Assembly (NCBI RefSeq): GCF_012726295.1
Contig: NZ_JABAOB010000002.1
Span: 620,001-684,000, forward strand
From: Chitinophaga sp. Ak27
GTDB lineage: Bacteria > Bacteroidota > Bacteroidia > Chitinophagales > Chitinophagaceae
Direction of reading: 5' to 3'
Length of the DNA: 64,000 bases
The position numbers and the translations under genes were made by a program. The number at the start of each line of letters is the position of its first letter. Position 1 is the first letter of the stretch. This document shows, piece by piece, positions 53,686-63,612 of this stretch. The notes below the pieces were generated by a model. It saw only the letters and a program-made list of their open reading frames with translations, did not search any database and had not been told where the DNA came from.

Positions 53686-55668
53686 ATGCAAAAACAACAA
53701 CCAAATCTGATGAAAGAAGAAATCCTGATAGTGGAAGATCAGTTTGTGGAAGCCGACTATCTTCGGCTGATGCTTACACGTGCCGGCTACCGCGTCATAG
53801 ATATTGCCCGTTCTGTGAACCAGGCATTGGCGTTTATACAAGCGCAAAGGCCAGATTTTGTGCTCCTTGATATATTCCTGAAAGGGAAGCAAACGGGTAT
53901 CGATCTTGCCCGGGAGCTCCAGGAGCAGGGTATTCCATTTATTTACCTGTCCGCTAATTCAAGCGAAGATGTCTTGAATGAGGCAAAAGCGACGCAGCCA
54001 TATGGCTTTCTTGTAAAGCCTTTTAGAGAAAAGGATTTACTCGTTACACTTGAAATTGCCAGGTATCATCACCAGCACAGCCTGGAAGCCAAATACAGGA
54101 AGGCGGCACAGTTAAAGACAACATTAAACAATATTGCTATTGAACCCCTGGAATGGGAACATAAATTCTTGAAAATAATCACAGCTATTCAGCCGCATAT
54201 GCCATTTGATTTTATTACGGCCGGATTTGACTATATGCTTCAGCCAGATGTCAAAAGCATATCCTTTTTAAGGGTCGGGTTTAACCAATATCAGGCTATT
54301 GGACTCACAGCGCTATCAACGATTACAGGAAAAACACCAGATGAATTATCTCGCCTGCAGGCAAATGATATAAGCGTAAAGAATGCGGTATTTTATAATG
54401 ATGAGGCATTTGATAATGTATGCAGGCAACTTTCCCTGGACAAATTATTGGCAGATAGCTTTCATTTGCGGTCCTGTCTCTGCATCCCTATAAATACCCA
54501 GGGAGGCAGCTCATTCGGCTTCCGGCTATATAGCCGCCGGTCCGGCGCTTATAATGCAGCACATATAGAACTGTCAGAGCAGATACAAATACAGTTAACC
54601 GCTTGTTTTGAAAGTATATTGCAAAGTGGAAGAGAAGACAATAAAATTCATCATGCGTCATCTGCATTATCCGGCCATGCAGCTGCTGAACGGGCGGTTG
54701 CTTTCGAAGGCATCATAGGGAAAAGCCACCTGTTATTAAACTCACTCGATATGGTGGGTCAGGTAGCCCTTATGGATACTTCCGTATTGATACTGGGAGA
54801 GAGCGGAACCGGAAAGGAAAAAATTGCCGATTGCATTCACCGTTCTTCCAACAGGAAGGATGGTCCTTTCATAAAACTAAACTGTGCAACATTGCCCTCT
54901 TCTTTGATCGAATCTGAATTGTTCGGGCATGAAAAAGGGGCCTTTACGGGAGCATTGGAAAAACGGATCGGTAAATTTGAAAAGGCGAACAAAGGAACCA
55001 TCTTCCTGGATGAGATAGGCGAAATGCCGGTAGAGTTACAGGTCAAACTCCTGCGTGTCCTGCAGGAAAGGGAGATCGAAAGGGTGGGAGGGAACGATGT
55101 GATCAAAATTGATGTACGGGTGATTGCCGCAACGAATAAAAACCTGGAAAAGGAGGTGGCGGAAGGCCGCTTTCGCCTCGACCTGTATTATCGCTTAAAT
55201 GTTTTTCCTATTCACATTCCCGCGCTTAGGGAACGGAAAGAGGATATACCTGCATTAGCCTATCATTTTATGAACCGGTATAACCATAAGGCCGGCAAAA
55301 AGATCAACGGTTTCTCGGATAGTGCCTTGAGGAAAATGATGATGTATGACTGGCCGGGTAATATCCGTGAACTGGAAAACCTCGTGGAAAGACAGGTGTT
55401 ATTGGAAAAAGGACCAACGATCGAAGATGTTGTTTTGCCAATACATCTGAGTGCGCAGGAAGCGCCTGCCGTGGAGGAAAAGCGTATGAAAACCATCCAC
55501 GAAAATGAGCGGGACTATATCGTTGCCGTCCTGAGAAAATGTAATGGCAGGATATGGGGGAATGGCGGCGCGGCAGAAATACTAAACCTCCCGCCAACCA
55601 CTTTAACATCAAAGATGAAAAAGCTTGGAATAAAAAAAGGATATATCAGTTCCGAAAGCGGTAAATAG
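53686..55668 (+). CDS. Sigma-54-dependent response regulator
   Basis: A 660-residue regulator. It has a receiver domain (D62 in DFVLLDIFLKG, Lys in GFLVKPFREKD), a middle GAF-like section (about 130-310), and a sigma-54 activator AAA+ domain with GESGTGKEKIADCIHRSSNR (Walker A), the GAFTGA loop and FLDEIGEMPVELQVKLLRVL (Walker B). A Fis-type HTH closes it (GGAAEILNLPPTTLTSKMKK). The GAFTGA loop is complete, so it should activate RpoN. It is the partner of the preceding kinase. Confidence 0.92.
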   Translation: MQKQQPNLMKEEILIVEDQFVEADYLRLMLTRAGYRVIDIARSVNQALAFIQAQRPDFVLLDIFLKGKQTGIDLARELQEQGIPFIYLSANSSEDVLNEAKATQPYGFLVKPFREKDLLVTLEIARYHHQHSLEAKYRKAAQLKTTLNNIAIEPLEWEHKFLKIITAIQPHMPFDFITAGFDYMLQPDVKSISFLRVGFNQYQAIGLTALSTITGKTPDELSRLQANDISVKNAVFYNDEAFDNVCRQLSLDKLLADSFHLRSCLCIPINTQGGSSFGFRLYSRRSGAYNAAHIELSEQIQIQLTACFESILQSGREDNKIHHASSALSGHAAAERAVAFEGIIGKSHLLLNSLDMVGQVALMDTSVLILGESGTGKEKIADCIHRSSNRKDGPFIKLNCATLPSSLIESELFGHEKGAFTGALEKRIGKFEKANKGTIFLDEIGEMPVELQVKLLRVLQEREIERVGGNDVIKIDVRVIAATNKNLEKEVAEGRFRLDLYYRLNVFPIHIPALRERKEDIPALAYHFMNRYNHKAGKKINGFSDSALRKMMMYDWPGNIRELENLVERQVLLEKGPTIEDVVLPIHLSAQEAPAVEEKRMKTIHENERDYIVAVLRKCNGRIWGNGGAAEILNLPPTTLTSKMKKLGIKKGYISSESGK

Positions 55669-55712
55669 GCATCATATTTAAAAAGTGGCATTATAATGGT
55701 GGAGTTCCGGCT

Positions 55713-56078
55713 ATGAAAAATAAATTTATCTTCCTCATAATCGCTTTGGCTGCCACCGCCATTGCCCACAACGCAGCAGGACAAAGTCCATCCAAAAATC
55801 CTATTGATACTACCCTGGAGAGCAAACGAAAGGTCATCGACTCCCTCGATAAGCAGCTTTTCGAGGTACTGGGCGCCAGGGAGCGGGTTGTCCGGGAAAT
55901 AGGTGTCTATAAAGCCCAGCATCATATCGCTCCGCTACAGGCTGCCCGCTTTCAGAAGGTATTGGAAAGAGGCATCGAGGCTGGTAAGAAGGAAGGCTTG
56001 TCGGCCGAATTTGTTACAGAATTACTCAATGCCATCCATAAGGAAAGTTTGCGGATAGAGGAGGGTATTCGCCCTTAG
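55713..56078 (+). CDS. Exported AroQ-type chorismate mutase
   Basis: A 121-residue protein with a signal peptide (MKNKFIFLIIALAATAIAHN, then AAGQ). The AroQ fold follows, with the motif RKVIDSLDKQLFEVLGARER and VVREIGVYKAQHHIAPLQAA, including the conserved Arg and Lys of the active site. It catalyses chorismate to prephenate, here outside the cytoplasm. It lies 44 bases after the sigma-54 regulator gene and may be its target or co-transcribed. The function of periplasmic chorismate mutases is poorly known. Confidence 0.85.
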   Translation: MKNKFIFLIIALAATAIAHNAAGQSPSKNPIDTTLESKRKVIDSLDKQLFEVLGARERVVREIGVYKAQHHIAPLQAARFQKVLERGIEAGKKEGLSAEFVTELLNAIHKESLRIEEGIRP

Positions 56079-56099
56079 ACGAATTGGAAAGAAAAGCTA

Positions 56100-56123
56100 A
56101 AGGGGAGGCTGCCGCCACCCCTT
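56100..56123. terminator. Hairpin between convergent genes
   Basis: AAGGGGAGGC and GCCACCCCTT pair with one A/A mismatch around the loop TGCC. It separates the plus-strand chorismate mutase from the minus-strand thioredoxin gene and could stop transcription from both sides. The T run is weak. Confidence 0.5.
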
Positions 56124-56180
56124 AGAAATTTGATAAAACCCGCTGGGGTAATAGCTTCTGCCGGAGTACAACCTTCAATC

Positions 56181-57302
56181 TTACTTTATAACCTCCTTCA
56201 ATTTCTCTGCCAGTTTTTCTCCGCGAAGGTCTTTCGCGATGATAATGCCATTGGGGTCGATAAGAATATTTTGTGGTATCGCCATGATGCCAAATTGTTT
56301 CGCTACAGCGTTGTTCCAGCCTTTCAGGTCACTTACATGAATCCATGGCAACCCATCTTTCTCAATTGCCTCCAGCCATTTGGCTTTATTATCATCCAGG
56401 GAAACAGACATGATTTCAAAGTTTTTGTCTTTGAACTGTTCATAGGCTTTCCTGACATTCGGGTTTTCCGCGCGGCAGGGGCCACACCAGCTCGCCCAGA
56501 AATCGAGCAATACATATTTGCCCTTTAGAGAACTGAGCGTCACCGGTTTGTCGTTTACATCCTGTTGGGTGAAGTCCATTACCTGCAGTCCTATAGCGGA
56601 TTTTTTGGTAATATCCAGCCTGCGGGCGATATCTTTGCCCTCTTCACTATCGCGAAATTTTTGGTCTACAGCCATAAACATAGGCTCAAAAGTAGCGGGA
56701 TCAATAATGCTGCTTCTCTGCTTTACCATATCCCAGGTTACATAGGAAGAGGGATGTGCTTTTCTGAAGGCATCCTCCACTTCATTCATCTGTTTGCGGA
56801 TGGGCCTTATCTTTTCCATAGTGGGCTTTGCTCCCTGTTCATCCTTTGCAACAAAATATTTCTTCAATTCGCCGGTTAAAGGTTTCAGTTGCCGCATGTA
56901 CGGTTCCAGCTCTTTATTCAGCTGATTCAGGTCGGCCTGCGCTTTTCCGCCGGTTACCACCGCTTCTTTCAGATTAGTTCCTTCCACTATTATCTGTCCA
57001 TTTTCGAGGTAGAGGTCACGGGTATCCCTATCCCATATTTTTTCCAGGTTCATTGTGCCGTCGTCATTCAGATCCTTTACAGTGAGACTAGCCTTCATAG
57101 GTTGCGTTACATTCCCTTTCAGGGTAAAAATGCCATTTCTGATCTCAGTAGAATCGATGATGTGTTTTTTCCCTATTCTGTAATCGAGCATGATCTTAGC
57201 GTCTTTTACTGCGGTGAGCTTCCCCCTGATAGTATAAGCTTCTTGTGCGTTGGCCTGGGTGGCTGCGACTACCGCTATCACTCCTGTTAATAATCTCTTC
57301 AT
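56181..57302 (-). CDS. TlpA-like thioredoxin with DUF4369 domain
   Basis: A 373-residue exported protein with a signal peptide (MKRLLTGVIAVVAATQANAQ), an N-terminal DUF4369 domain (EAYTIRGKLTAVKDAKIMLD), a helical middle and a C-terminal thioredoxin fold with the redox pair WCGPC (LLDFWASWCGPCRAENPNVR). It would act as a periplasmic disulfide reductant or oxidase. Genes of this type commonly follow SusD/SusC in Bacteroidota. It ends the locus on the minus strand. Confidence 0.92.
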   Translation of the reverse strand: MKRLLTGVIAVVAATQANAQEAYTIRGKLTAVKDAKIMLDYRIGKKHIIDSTEIRNGIFTLKGNVTQPMKASLTVKDLNDDGTMNLEKIWDRDTRDLYLENGQIIVEGTNLKEAVVTGGKAQADLNQLNKELEPYMRQLKPLTGELKKYFVAKDEQGAKPTMEKIRPIRKQMNEVEDAFRKAHPSSYVTWDMVKQRSSIIDPATFEPMFMAVDQKFRDSEEGKDIARRLDITKKSAIGLQVMDFTQQDVNDKPVTLSSLKGKYVLLDFWASWCGPCRAENPNVRKAYEQFKDKNFEIMSVSLDDNKAKWLEAIEKDGLPWIHVSDLKGWNNAVAKQFGIMAIPQNILIDPNGIIIAKDLRGEKLAEKLKEVIK

Positions 57303-57322
57303 GGATTATAGTTTTTGATTGT

Positions 57323-58723
57323 TTAATATGATTCATTTTGTTTAAGACCGTTGACGGTAACTTCCAGTCCGGGTAGCGGTGCTATTGACCTGGGGCTTTT
57401 ATATGGCAGCACCTTTGCATCCGCAGAAGGGGCATCGGTTCGCACTACATCCTTTCCTCGTCGTACCAGGTCAAAGATGCGCTGGCCTTCAAAGGCAAGC
57501 TCTTTTCGTCTTTCTTTCAGTACCAGTTCCGTTAATGCTGTGCCGGTGGCGGTAGTAGGCAATGCGGCCGTATCTGCGCGCATCCGTATCTGATCGAGAT
57601 AATAAACGGCGCTGTCGGTGCGATTCAATTCAGCATAGCATTCTGCTGCGGTAAGATACATTTCCGACGAGCGGATCAGTGTTTGATAGTGAGCGCCATA
57701 GGGATCAAAGATGCCTGGTACGATCCCTTTTGGATATTTGGAAATCTTCCAGGTACCTGCTTGCTGGAACAACCAGTTATTACGTATATCTGTAGCGCTT
57801 TCCTGTAGTACGTTTACTATATCCAGTGTTGGCAGGAAGTAGGGGAATACGCCTCTGAAGTAAGTGCCCGAAAAATTATTATAGAGGCTGGTGGTGGGAG
57901 GCGCCAGTTGGAAAATGGCTTCTGTTTCTTTATCAGTAAACAGGTTTTGAGGATATCCCGTTGTCATAAAAGGTATGGCCTGGATTACGGCCACTGCCTG
58001 ATCCTTTGCAGAGGAGTAATCCCCTTTGTAAAGGTATACTCTTGCCAGCAGCGCTTTTACAGCGTTGGCGCCGATATAGTTTTTGGCAGATGTATTCGCA
58101 GGCAGTAGTAACAGCGATTCCCTGAAGTCCCGGATAATGTTTTCATAAACTGTTTTAACAGATTCCCGGTTAAGTTTTTCACTATAATTGGAAGTCACGA
58201 TATAGGGTACTCCCGGGTGAGATGCATCTGCTGTAAATTTATAGGGCTGCGCGAACCTGTTCACCAGTTCGAAGTGCATCCAGGCACGCAGCGCCAATGC
58301 CTGCCCTTTTATATTGTTTGCCTTTACGGGATCTTCGTTCCTGAAACGGTCTATATTCTCCAGCACCAGGGCCACGCTGCGGATGGTTTTGTAGTAGGCA
58401 TTCCAATAGTTATTCTGATTAGCATCTCCTCCGGCATCAGAAGCCACTTGTTTCCAGTTGTATTGAGCAGTAAAGAGAGGGCTTCCGGGAATGGGCTTTA
58501 CATCGTCTGCAATCAGGTCGGCATATATAAAACTCAATCCCCAGTAAAAACCATCGAGCATCGTTCTGTATGACCCGTTCAGTAGTTGTTCGCAGGACGA
58601 CAGGTTGGTTGCAAACTGACCTAGCTCTGCACTGGTAGTGGGCGGTGTTTCAAAAAAATCCTTGTTACATCCGGCTGTTGTAAAAAGCATCACAAATAGG
58701 ATAGCCGATACTGTTATTTTCAT
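57323..58723 (-). CDS. SusD/RagB-family surface lipoprotein
   Basis: A 466-residue lipoprotein (lipobox FTTAGCNKDFF) with the SusD features NYWNAYYKTIRSVALVLENI, KGQALALRAWMHFELVNRFA and VKALLARVYLYKGDYSSAKD. Its end has LVLKERRKELAFEGQRIFDL. It binds the substrate at the cell surface and closes the SusC barrel beside it. The start at 58723 is chosen because it begins the lipoprotein signal; an upstream start at 58810 would add 29 residues and break it. Confidence 0.93.
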   Translation of the reverse strand: MKITVSAILFVMLFTTAGCNKDFFETPPTTSAELGQFATNLSSCEQLLNGSYRTMLDGFYWGLSFIYADLIADDVKPIPGSPLFTAQYNWKQVASDAGGDANQNNYWNAYYKTIRSVALVLENIDRFRNEDPVKANNIKGQALALRAWMHFELVNRFAQPYKFTADASHPGVPYIVTSNYSEKLNRESVKTVYENIIRDFRESLLLLPANTSAKNYIGANAVKALLARVYLYKGDYSSAKDQAVAVIQAIPFMTTGYPQNLFTDKETEAIFQLAPPTTSLYNNFSGTYFRGVFPYFLPTLDIVNVLQESATDIRNNWLFQQAGTWKISKYPKGIVPGIFDPYGAHYQTLIRSSEMYLTAAECYAELNRTDSAVYYLDQIRMRADTAALPTTATGTALTELVLKERRKELAFEGQRIFDLVRRGKDVVRTDAPSADAKVLPYKSPRSIAPLPGLEVTVNGLKQNESY

Positions 58724-58742
58724 AATAATGCACTTTAGAAGG

Positions 58743-61700
58743 TTAAAAAGAAACATCCACACCCAGTGAGTATGTTTTGGTCTGAGGATAGGGAAACGCG
58801 GTGTTGCCATCTGCCGTTACGTTTTCAGGATCTATTCCCGTGTATTTCGTCCAGAGTGCCAGGTTATTGCCCTGTGCATAAATGCGGATATTGCTCATAT
58901 GTGCGCTACGAGCCAGGGCAGGCAGGTTGTAAGAAAGCATTACATTTTTCAGGCGGATAAAATCGCCGGGAGATAAGTACCGGGTAGAAGTATTGGTACC
59001 TCCATCGGGATTATTCAATACCCTCCTGGGATTCTTAGCCTGGTCGCCCGGGTGCTGCCACCTGTCCAGGGCGGCTTTCGACTGATTCAGATAGGGAAGG
59101 GTTCCATCATTCTGTAATGCGGCGGTATTATTATCGTACAACATATTCCCGCACTGGTAGTAAAGGAATGCCGACAATTGTATGGCATGGTATGAAAACG
59201 TATTAGTGATACCTCCAAACCCTTTAGGCTGTATTTGTCCCACAATTACCCGGTTATTCAAGGAATAATTACTGGTTATCTTACCATTAATATCATACCA
59301 TTGTGGCTTACCGTCCTGTGGGTTTACACCGGCCCAGCGAACCATGTAAACGGCGTTGAAGGGTTCGCCTTCTCTTCTTAACTGGTAACCGCTGACACTT
59401 TCCTTCTGATAGGCTTTTACCAATTTATTTTGGTTGGTGCTCCAGTTAGCGTCTACACTCCATTGAAACTCTTTGTTGTGTATGATGGCTGCATTCACCG
59501 AAATTTCTATTCCCTTATTCATCATATTCCCTACATTGTCGAATCCGAAGGAATACCCGCTGCTACCGGGAAGGGTTACCAGGTATATCAGATCGGAGGT
59601 AAGCCGGTGATACAGATCAATCCCTGCGCCAAAGCGGTTTTTAAACAGGTTGAATTCCAGTCCCAGGTCTTTGCTGAACTGCCTTTCCCATTTGATGTCA
59701 GGGTTGCCGGGAGAAACGGAAAGCATCGCTGTTGCCGCGCCGTCATAGTTCCCGCCCAGTGAAAGTATTGAATAACGGGTAGTAGCGGTCAAGGAGCTTG
59801 AGTTGCCTGCCGTACCAACACTTCCTCTTAGTTTAAGATAGCTGAGCCAGTGGGCAGTCTTTTGCATGAAAGGTTCATTGCTGATTACCCATCCGGCTCC
59901 CAGCGACCAGTAGTTACCATAACGGTTGTTGGCGCCGAATTTTGATGAACCATCTCTTCTTACACTGCCTGATAGCAGGTATTTGTTGTCATAGTTATAG
60001 TTGGCCTGCGAGAAGAACGAGTTCTGTGTTTCTTTAGAGCTGTTTCCTGTAGTGCCTAATGAGCCATATACAACCATGCTGCCGGCCGCCACTTCTTCAA
60101 AGTAAGGGGCACTGAATCCCCTGGAAGTGGCTCCTATGCTATTGGCGTAAATGGTTTGCGCCTCTTGGCCCAGTAATACCTGCAATGAGTGTTTTTGCAG
60201 GAAAATATTATTATACTGTAATACATTGGTAGAAATAATACGGGTACCTACTCTGTCAAATGCCGATACTTCGCCTAATCCCTGGATGGTGCTGATGGGA
60301 AGCCGCAGGTCCGTTTTGGTTTTATCCTGCGATAGCATAAAGTCACCGCCCAGATCTGTCCTGAATTTAAAGTGCTTCAGGAAATACGTTTCTGCAAATA
60401 AGGTTCCTATTGCCCGGTAATAAACACTCCTGTTCACGTTCCACTGTAGTGCAGCAGCAGGGTTGGATAAATTGTAATAGGTACCTGTAACAGATGGCAG
60501 GTAATAGGCGCCGTTTTGCAAATAGGCAGGATATACCGGCGGGGCTGTATAGGGGAAGCCAAAAACGTCAGTGGGATTCTCACTCTGGGAAGGCGTTTCC
60601 TGCCGGTTGAAACTAAAGGAAGTATTCAGGCCCAAATTGATCCAGCTGGCCGGCCGGGTAGAAAAATTATAGCGAATGGAAGCTCTTTTATAACCACTCG
60701 CCTTTGCAATTCCTTTCTGGTCAAGATAGCCCAGGTTCAGGTAAAATAATGTTTTATCATTGCCGCCGGATAAGCTGAGTTCTGTATTGGTGGTAATAGC
60801 GGCATTGTTATAGATTAACCCTCTCCAGTTGGAAGGCTCATACAATGCTGAATCGCCGGAGGCCTTGGTAAAATAGGGGAACTTCTTCTTCAGGTCGTCA
60901 TCTATCGCGGCATCTGTCCATAGGATAGGGTTAGCATTTTTGTAGGCTTCTCTCAACAGTGTTAAATATTCGTCTTTATTCAATACATCGGGTTCTCTGC
61001 TGCGGATGAGGGATGCCACATCCACTTGTTGATGGAATTTCACATTTGTTTTTCCCGCATGACCTTTTTTTGTTGTGATCAGTATTACGCCATTGCTTGC
61101 CTTGGATCCGTATAGTGCAATAGCAGCGGCATCTTTCAACACGGTATAGGACTCTACATCACCGGGATTGATCTGGGCGAGTGGATTGGTAACAGCAGTG
61201 GTTCCCAGGTTATAGGAACGTTGGGTCATATCTTGTGTTACCGGCACGCCGTCGATAACGAACAAAGGGAGCCTGGCACTGCCGCTGATGGCTGTAGCGA
61301 TTCCCCGTATCAACATGTTGCTGGTGCCTCCGCCTGGTTGCCCATTGCCGCCGGTAACGAGCAATCCGGGCACCGTACCCTGTAGGCTTCTGTCGAATGA
61401 GCGGTTAGGTAATGCTGCAATGGTTTCCCCTTTTACAACAGATACGGCCCCCGTGCTTCTTCGTTGCGTAGAGGTATTATATGCTACCACTACGGTGGCA
61501 TCCAGCTTGCTGATAGCGGTGTTTAATGCAATGGTAAACTGCCGTGCAGCGGATGCTGTCTTTATAGTGATCTCACCGGAGTCGAAACCTACATAACTTG
61601 CCACCAGTACATCGCCTGCCGATACATGCAGCGTACAGCTACCATCTGGTCCGGTGGCGGCAGACTGCGAGGAATTCTTCACCCGGATGGTGGCGCCTAC

Positions 61701-62159
61701 CAATGGTATACCGTCCGATGATAACACCACAATGGTGACAGGCCAGTTAGGGAGCGGGGATACAGTTACAGGTGCAGGAACAGGCACCTTCCGGGAAAGA
61801 ATAATGGAATTTCCCCTGATACGGAATTCCAGCGGTTGATCTTTTAGCACCAGCTTCAGGAAATCTGCTAATGGGAGAGCCGATGCAGTTACGGACACCG
61901 GTTTGCTTTCAGCCAGGTCGCCCTGGTTATAAAAAACTACATAACCGGTTTGCTGCTTCACGGCAGTAAACACTTCCTTTAATTCCAGTTTCTTAACTGA
62001 TAAGGTAATTGTTTGTGAGGTTGCGGTAGCATAAATAGTACAGAGAGCGCCCGTTAACAGCAGAGAGGTCAGCTTCATCTGTAGCAGGATGTTGGTTTTA
62101 CGCCAGCCCCTTAGCCAGGTTAGCCGGTGGCAATGATTCTTTTTTTGCATAAATTGCAT
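58743..62159 (-). CDS. SusC/RagA-family TonB-linked receptor with STN domain
   Basis: A 1138-residue outer-membrane receptor. After a long signal region comes an STN domain (LSVKKLELKEVFTAVKQQTG), then a carboxypeptidase-regulatory-like domain (IPLVGATIRVKNSSQSAATG), the plug with SLQGTVPGLLVTGGNGQPGG and YGSKASNGVILITTKKG, and a barrel ending GNTAFPYPQTKTYSLGVDVS. The STN domain allows signalling to the FecR anti-sigma factor encoded next door. Substrate identity cannot be told; nearby genes suggest a peptide or other small compound. Confidence 0.94.
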   Translation of the reverse strand: MQFMQKKNHCHRLTWLRGWRKTNILLQMKLTSLLLTGALCTIYATATSQTITLSVKKLELKEVFTAVKQQTGYVVFYNQGDLAESKPVSVTASALPLADFLKLVLKDQPLEFRIRGNSIILSRKVPVPAPVTVSPLPNWPVTIVVLSSDGIPLVGATIRVKNSSQSAATGPDGSCTLHVSAGDVLVASYVGFDSGEITIKTASAARQFTIALNTAISKLDATVVVAYNTSTQRRSTGAVSVVKGETIAALPNRSFDRSLQGTVPGLLVTGGNGQPGGGTSNMLIRGIATAISGSARLPLFVIDGVPVTQDMTQRSYNLGTTAVTNPLAQINPGDVESYTVLKDAAAIALYGSKASNGVILITTKKGHAGKTNVKFHQQVDVASLIRSREPDVLNKDEYLTLLREAYKNANPILWTDAAIDDDLKKKFPYFTKASGDSALYEPSNWRGLIYNNAAITTNTELSLSGGNDKTLFYLNLGYLDQKGIAKASGYKRASIRYNFSTRPASWINLGLNTSFSFNRQETPSQSENPTDVFGFPYTAPPVYPAYLQNGAYYLPSVTGTYYNLSNPAAALQWNVNRSVYYRAIGTLFAETYFLKHFKFRTDLGGDFMLSQDKTKTDLRLPISTIQGLGEVSAFDRVGTRIISTNVLQYNNIFLQKHSLQVLLGQEAQTIYANSIGATSRGFSAPYFEEVAAGSMVVYGSLGTTGNSSKETQNSFFSQANYNYDNKYLLSGSVRRDGSSKFGANNRYGNYWSLGAGWVISNEPFMQKTAHWLSYLKLRGSVGTAGNSSSLTATTRYSILSLGGNYDGAATAMLSVSPGNPDIKWERQFSKDLGLEFNLFKNRFGAGIDLYHRLTSDLIYLVTLPGSSGYSFGFDNVGNMMNKGIEISVNAAIIHNKEFQWSVDANWSTNQNKLVKAYQKESVSGYQLRREGEPFNAVYMVRWAGVNPQDGKPQWYDINGKITSNYSLNNRVIVGQIQPKGFGGITNTFSYHAIQLSAFLYYQCGNMLYDNNTAALQNDGTLPYLNQSKAALDRWQHPGDQAKNPRRVLNNPDGGTNTSTRYLSPGDFIRLKNVMLSYNLPALARSAHMSNIRIYAQGNNLALWTKYTGIDPENVTADGNTAFPYPQTKTYSLGVDVSF

Positions 62160-62220
62160 CGGTTACGGTTGATAAAATTGAAATTTTGTCCGAATTGAAG
62201 TTTGCATCAATCGGAACTGT

Positions 62221-62250
62221 TGCCGGAAGCGGCTCTAATCACTTCCGGCA
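62221..62250. terminator. Hairpin between fecR and susC
   Basis: TGCCGGAAG and CTTCCGGCA form a 9-bp stem around a 12-base loop in the 227-base gap between fecR and susC. Transcription runs on the minus strand through it. It may partly terminate the sigma/anti-sigma transcript or mark the start of a separate susC promoter region. Confidence 0.5.
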
Positions 62251-62386
62251 TTTTGTTCCTGAAGGATGGTTATTGGTTGGTTTTGATATTTAACTGTTTG
62301 GTTTAGCCAATAAAGCCCCTTCTGGCCATTAGAAGCCAAATGTTTCATTGTTCACGCAATAAGTTTGGTATTAGTCTATGGTGTTC

Positions 62387-63547
62387 CTAAGGCATTACAA
62401 TCAATTTCCTGTCATTCTCGATCCTGAAATGAACATGTACATCTTCCAGTGTATTTAATATTTCAGAGAGTTTTAAATTGCGGCTCAGCTCTCCGCCAAA
62501 GCGTAAGTCTGGCACTCCTTTTTCATATACCACTTCGATGTTATACCAACGCTCCAGTTGTTTCATTACCTGTTGCAGACTGGCGCCATCAAAATTGAAT
62601 AACCCGTTTTTCCAGGCCATTACTTTGTCAATATTCACTGCTGTAGTTATTTTTATTGGTCCTCCTGTCATAAGCGCCTGCTCGCCTGGTTTTAGGGTAG
62701 CAGTTTCGTCTGCGTATCTCACCCGCACCGCCCCCTCCAGCAACGTAGTGGCCACACCTGGTTCATCTTTGTAAGCATTGATGTTAAAATGGGTGCCTAA
62801 TACTTCTACGGTGCTGGTTTCATTTATTTTAACCTTAAAAGGCATATTGGTATGCTGTGCTACTTCGAAATAGGCTTCCCCCGTTATTTCTACCAGGCGT
62901 TCTTTTCCTTTAAATGCAACCGGGTACCTGATAGCGCTGGCTGCATTCAGCCATACCGTGGTACCATCGGGTAGTTTCAAACGGAATTGCCGGCCGTTTG
63001 GAGTTGATACACTGTTGTAAACAATTTCACCGGCTCCTGGCGCTGCATCATATACCAACTGTCCTTTTTGTAACACCACGCGGGCGCCGGTCTGATTGGC
63101 TACCACGCCATTTCCCGTACTGTCCAGCTGTATCTGGCTACCATCTGCCAGGGTAAGGACAGCCCCACTGCCTCCCGGAGCCACGTCATTTTGTGCTACA
63201 GGCAGGTGAGTGGAGGGGAGGTGATCAAGCCGGTTTTTCAGCAGGTAAAATATACTGGTACCGATTAGTAATACAGCAGCAGCAGCATATGCCAGGAGGC
63301 GCCGTATCCTGGTTGTTCTTACCTGGTGTTGTATGCGGCCCAGTATGAATGAATTGAGCCGTTCGCGGCGGTCCTCTGATTCATCGCCCGTAAACGTATC
63401 TTCCATGAATGTTTCTTCCATGGATGCTTCCAGTAATGCGCGGTAATGATCGTCGTTCAGCAGCACTGTAAATCGCTCCTTTTCTTCGACAGAGAGATCG
63501 CCTGTTAAATACCGGTCCAATAATGAATAAAATTCACTGTTATTCAT
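62387..63547 (-). CDS. FecR-family anti-sigma factor
   Basis: A 386-residue inner-membrane protein. It has a cytoplasmic N-terminal sigma-binding part (MNNSEFYSLLDRYLTGDLSV), one TM (LLAYAAAAVLLIGTSIFYLL, about residues 83-103) and a periplasmic FecR domain (VAPGGSGAVLTLADGSQIQL, ITGEAYFEVAQHTNMPFKVK, VEVLGTHFNINAYKDEP). Its end has FDGASLQQVMKQLERWYNIE, a typical C-terminal domain. It relays occupancy of the SusC-type receptor to the ECF sigma factor. Confidence 0.94.
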   Translation of the reverse strand: MNNSEFYSLLDRYLTGDLSVEEKERFTVLLNDDHYRALLEASMEETFMEDTFTGDESEDRRERLNSFILGRIQHQVRTTRIRRLLAYAAAAVLLIGTSIFYLLKNRLDHLPSTHLPVAQNDVAPGGSGAVLTLADGSQIQLDSTGNGVVANQTGARVVLQKGQLVYDAAPGAGEIVYNSVSTPNGRQFRLKLPDGTTVWLNAASAIRYPVAFKGKERLVEITGEAYFEVAQHTNMPFKVKINETSTVEVLGTHFNINAYKDEPGVATTLLEGAVRVRYADETATLKPGEQALMTGGPIKITTAVNIDKVMAWKNGLFNFDGASLQQVMKQLERWYNIEVVYEKGVPDLRFGGELSRNLKLSEILNTLEDVHVHFRIENDRKLIVMP

Positions 63548-63612
63548 ACATTTTGTTTGAAGCTATTTCCCAGCTAAATATAAAGACGCAATATGGAGAG
63601 AGACCGGGTAGG

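Noticed and set aside
55680..55712. TGGCATTATAATGGTGG resembling a sigma-54 promoter before the chorismate mutase
   Set aside because: The -12 GC is not at the required spacing, so it does not match the TGGCAC-N5-TTGC consensus.
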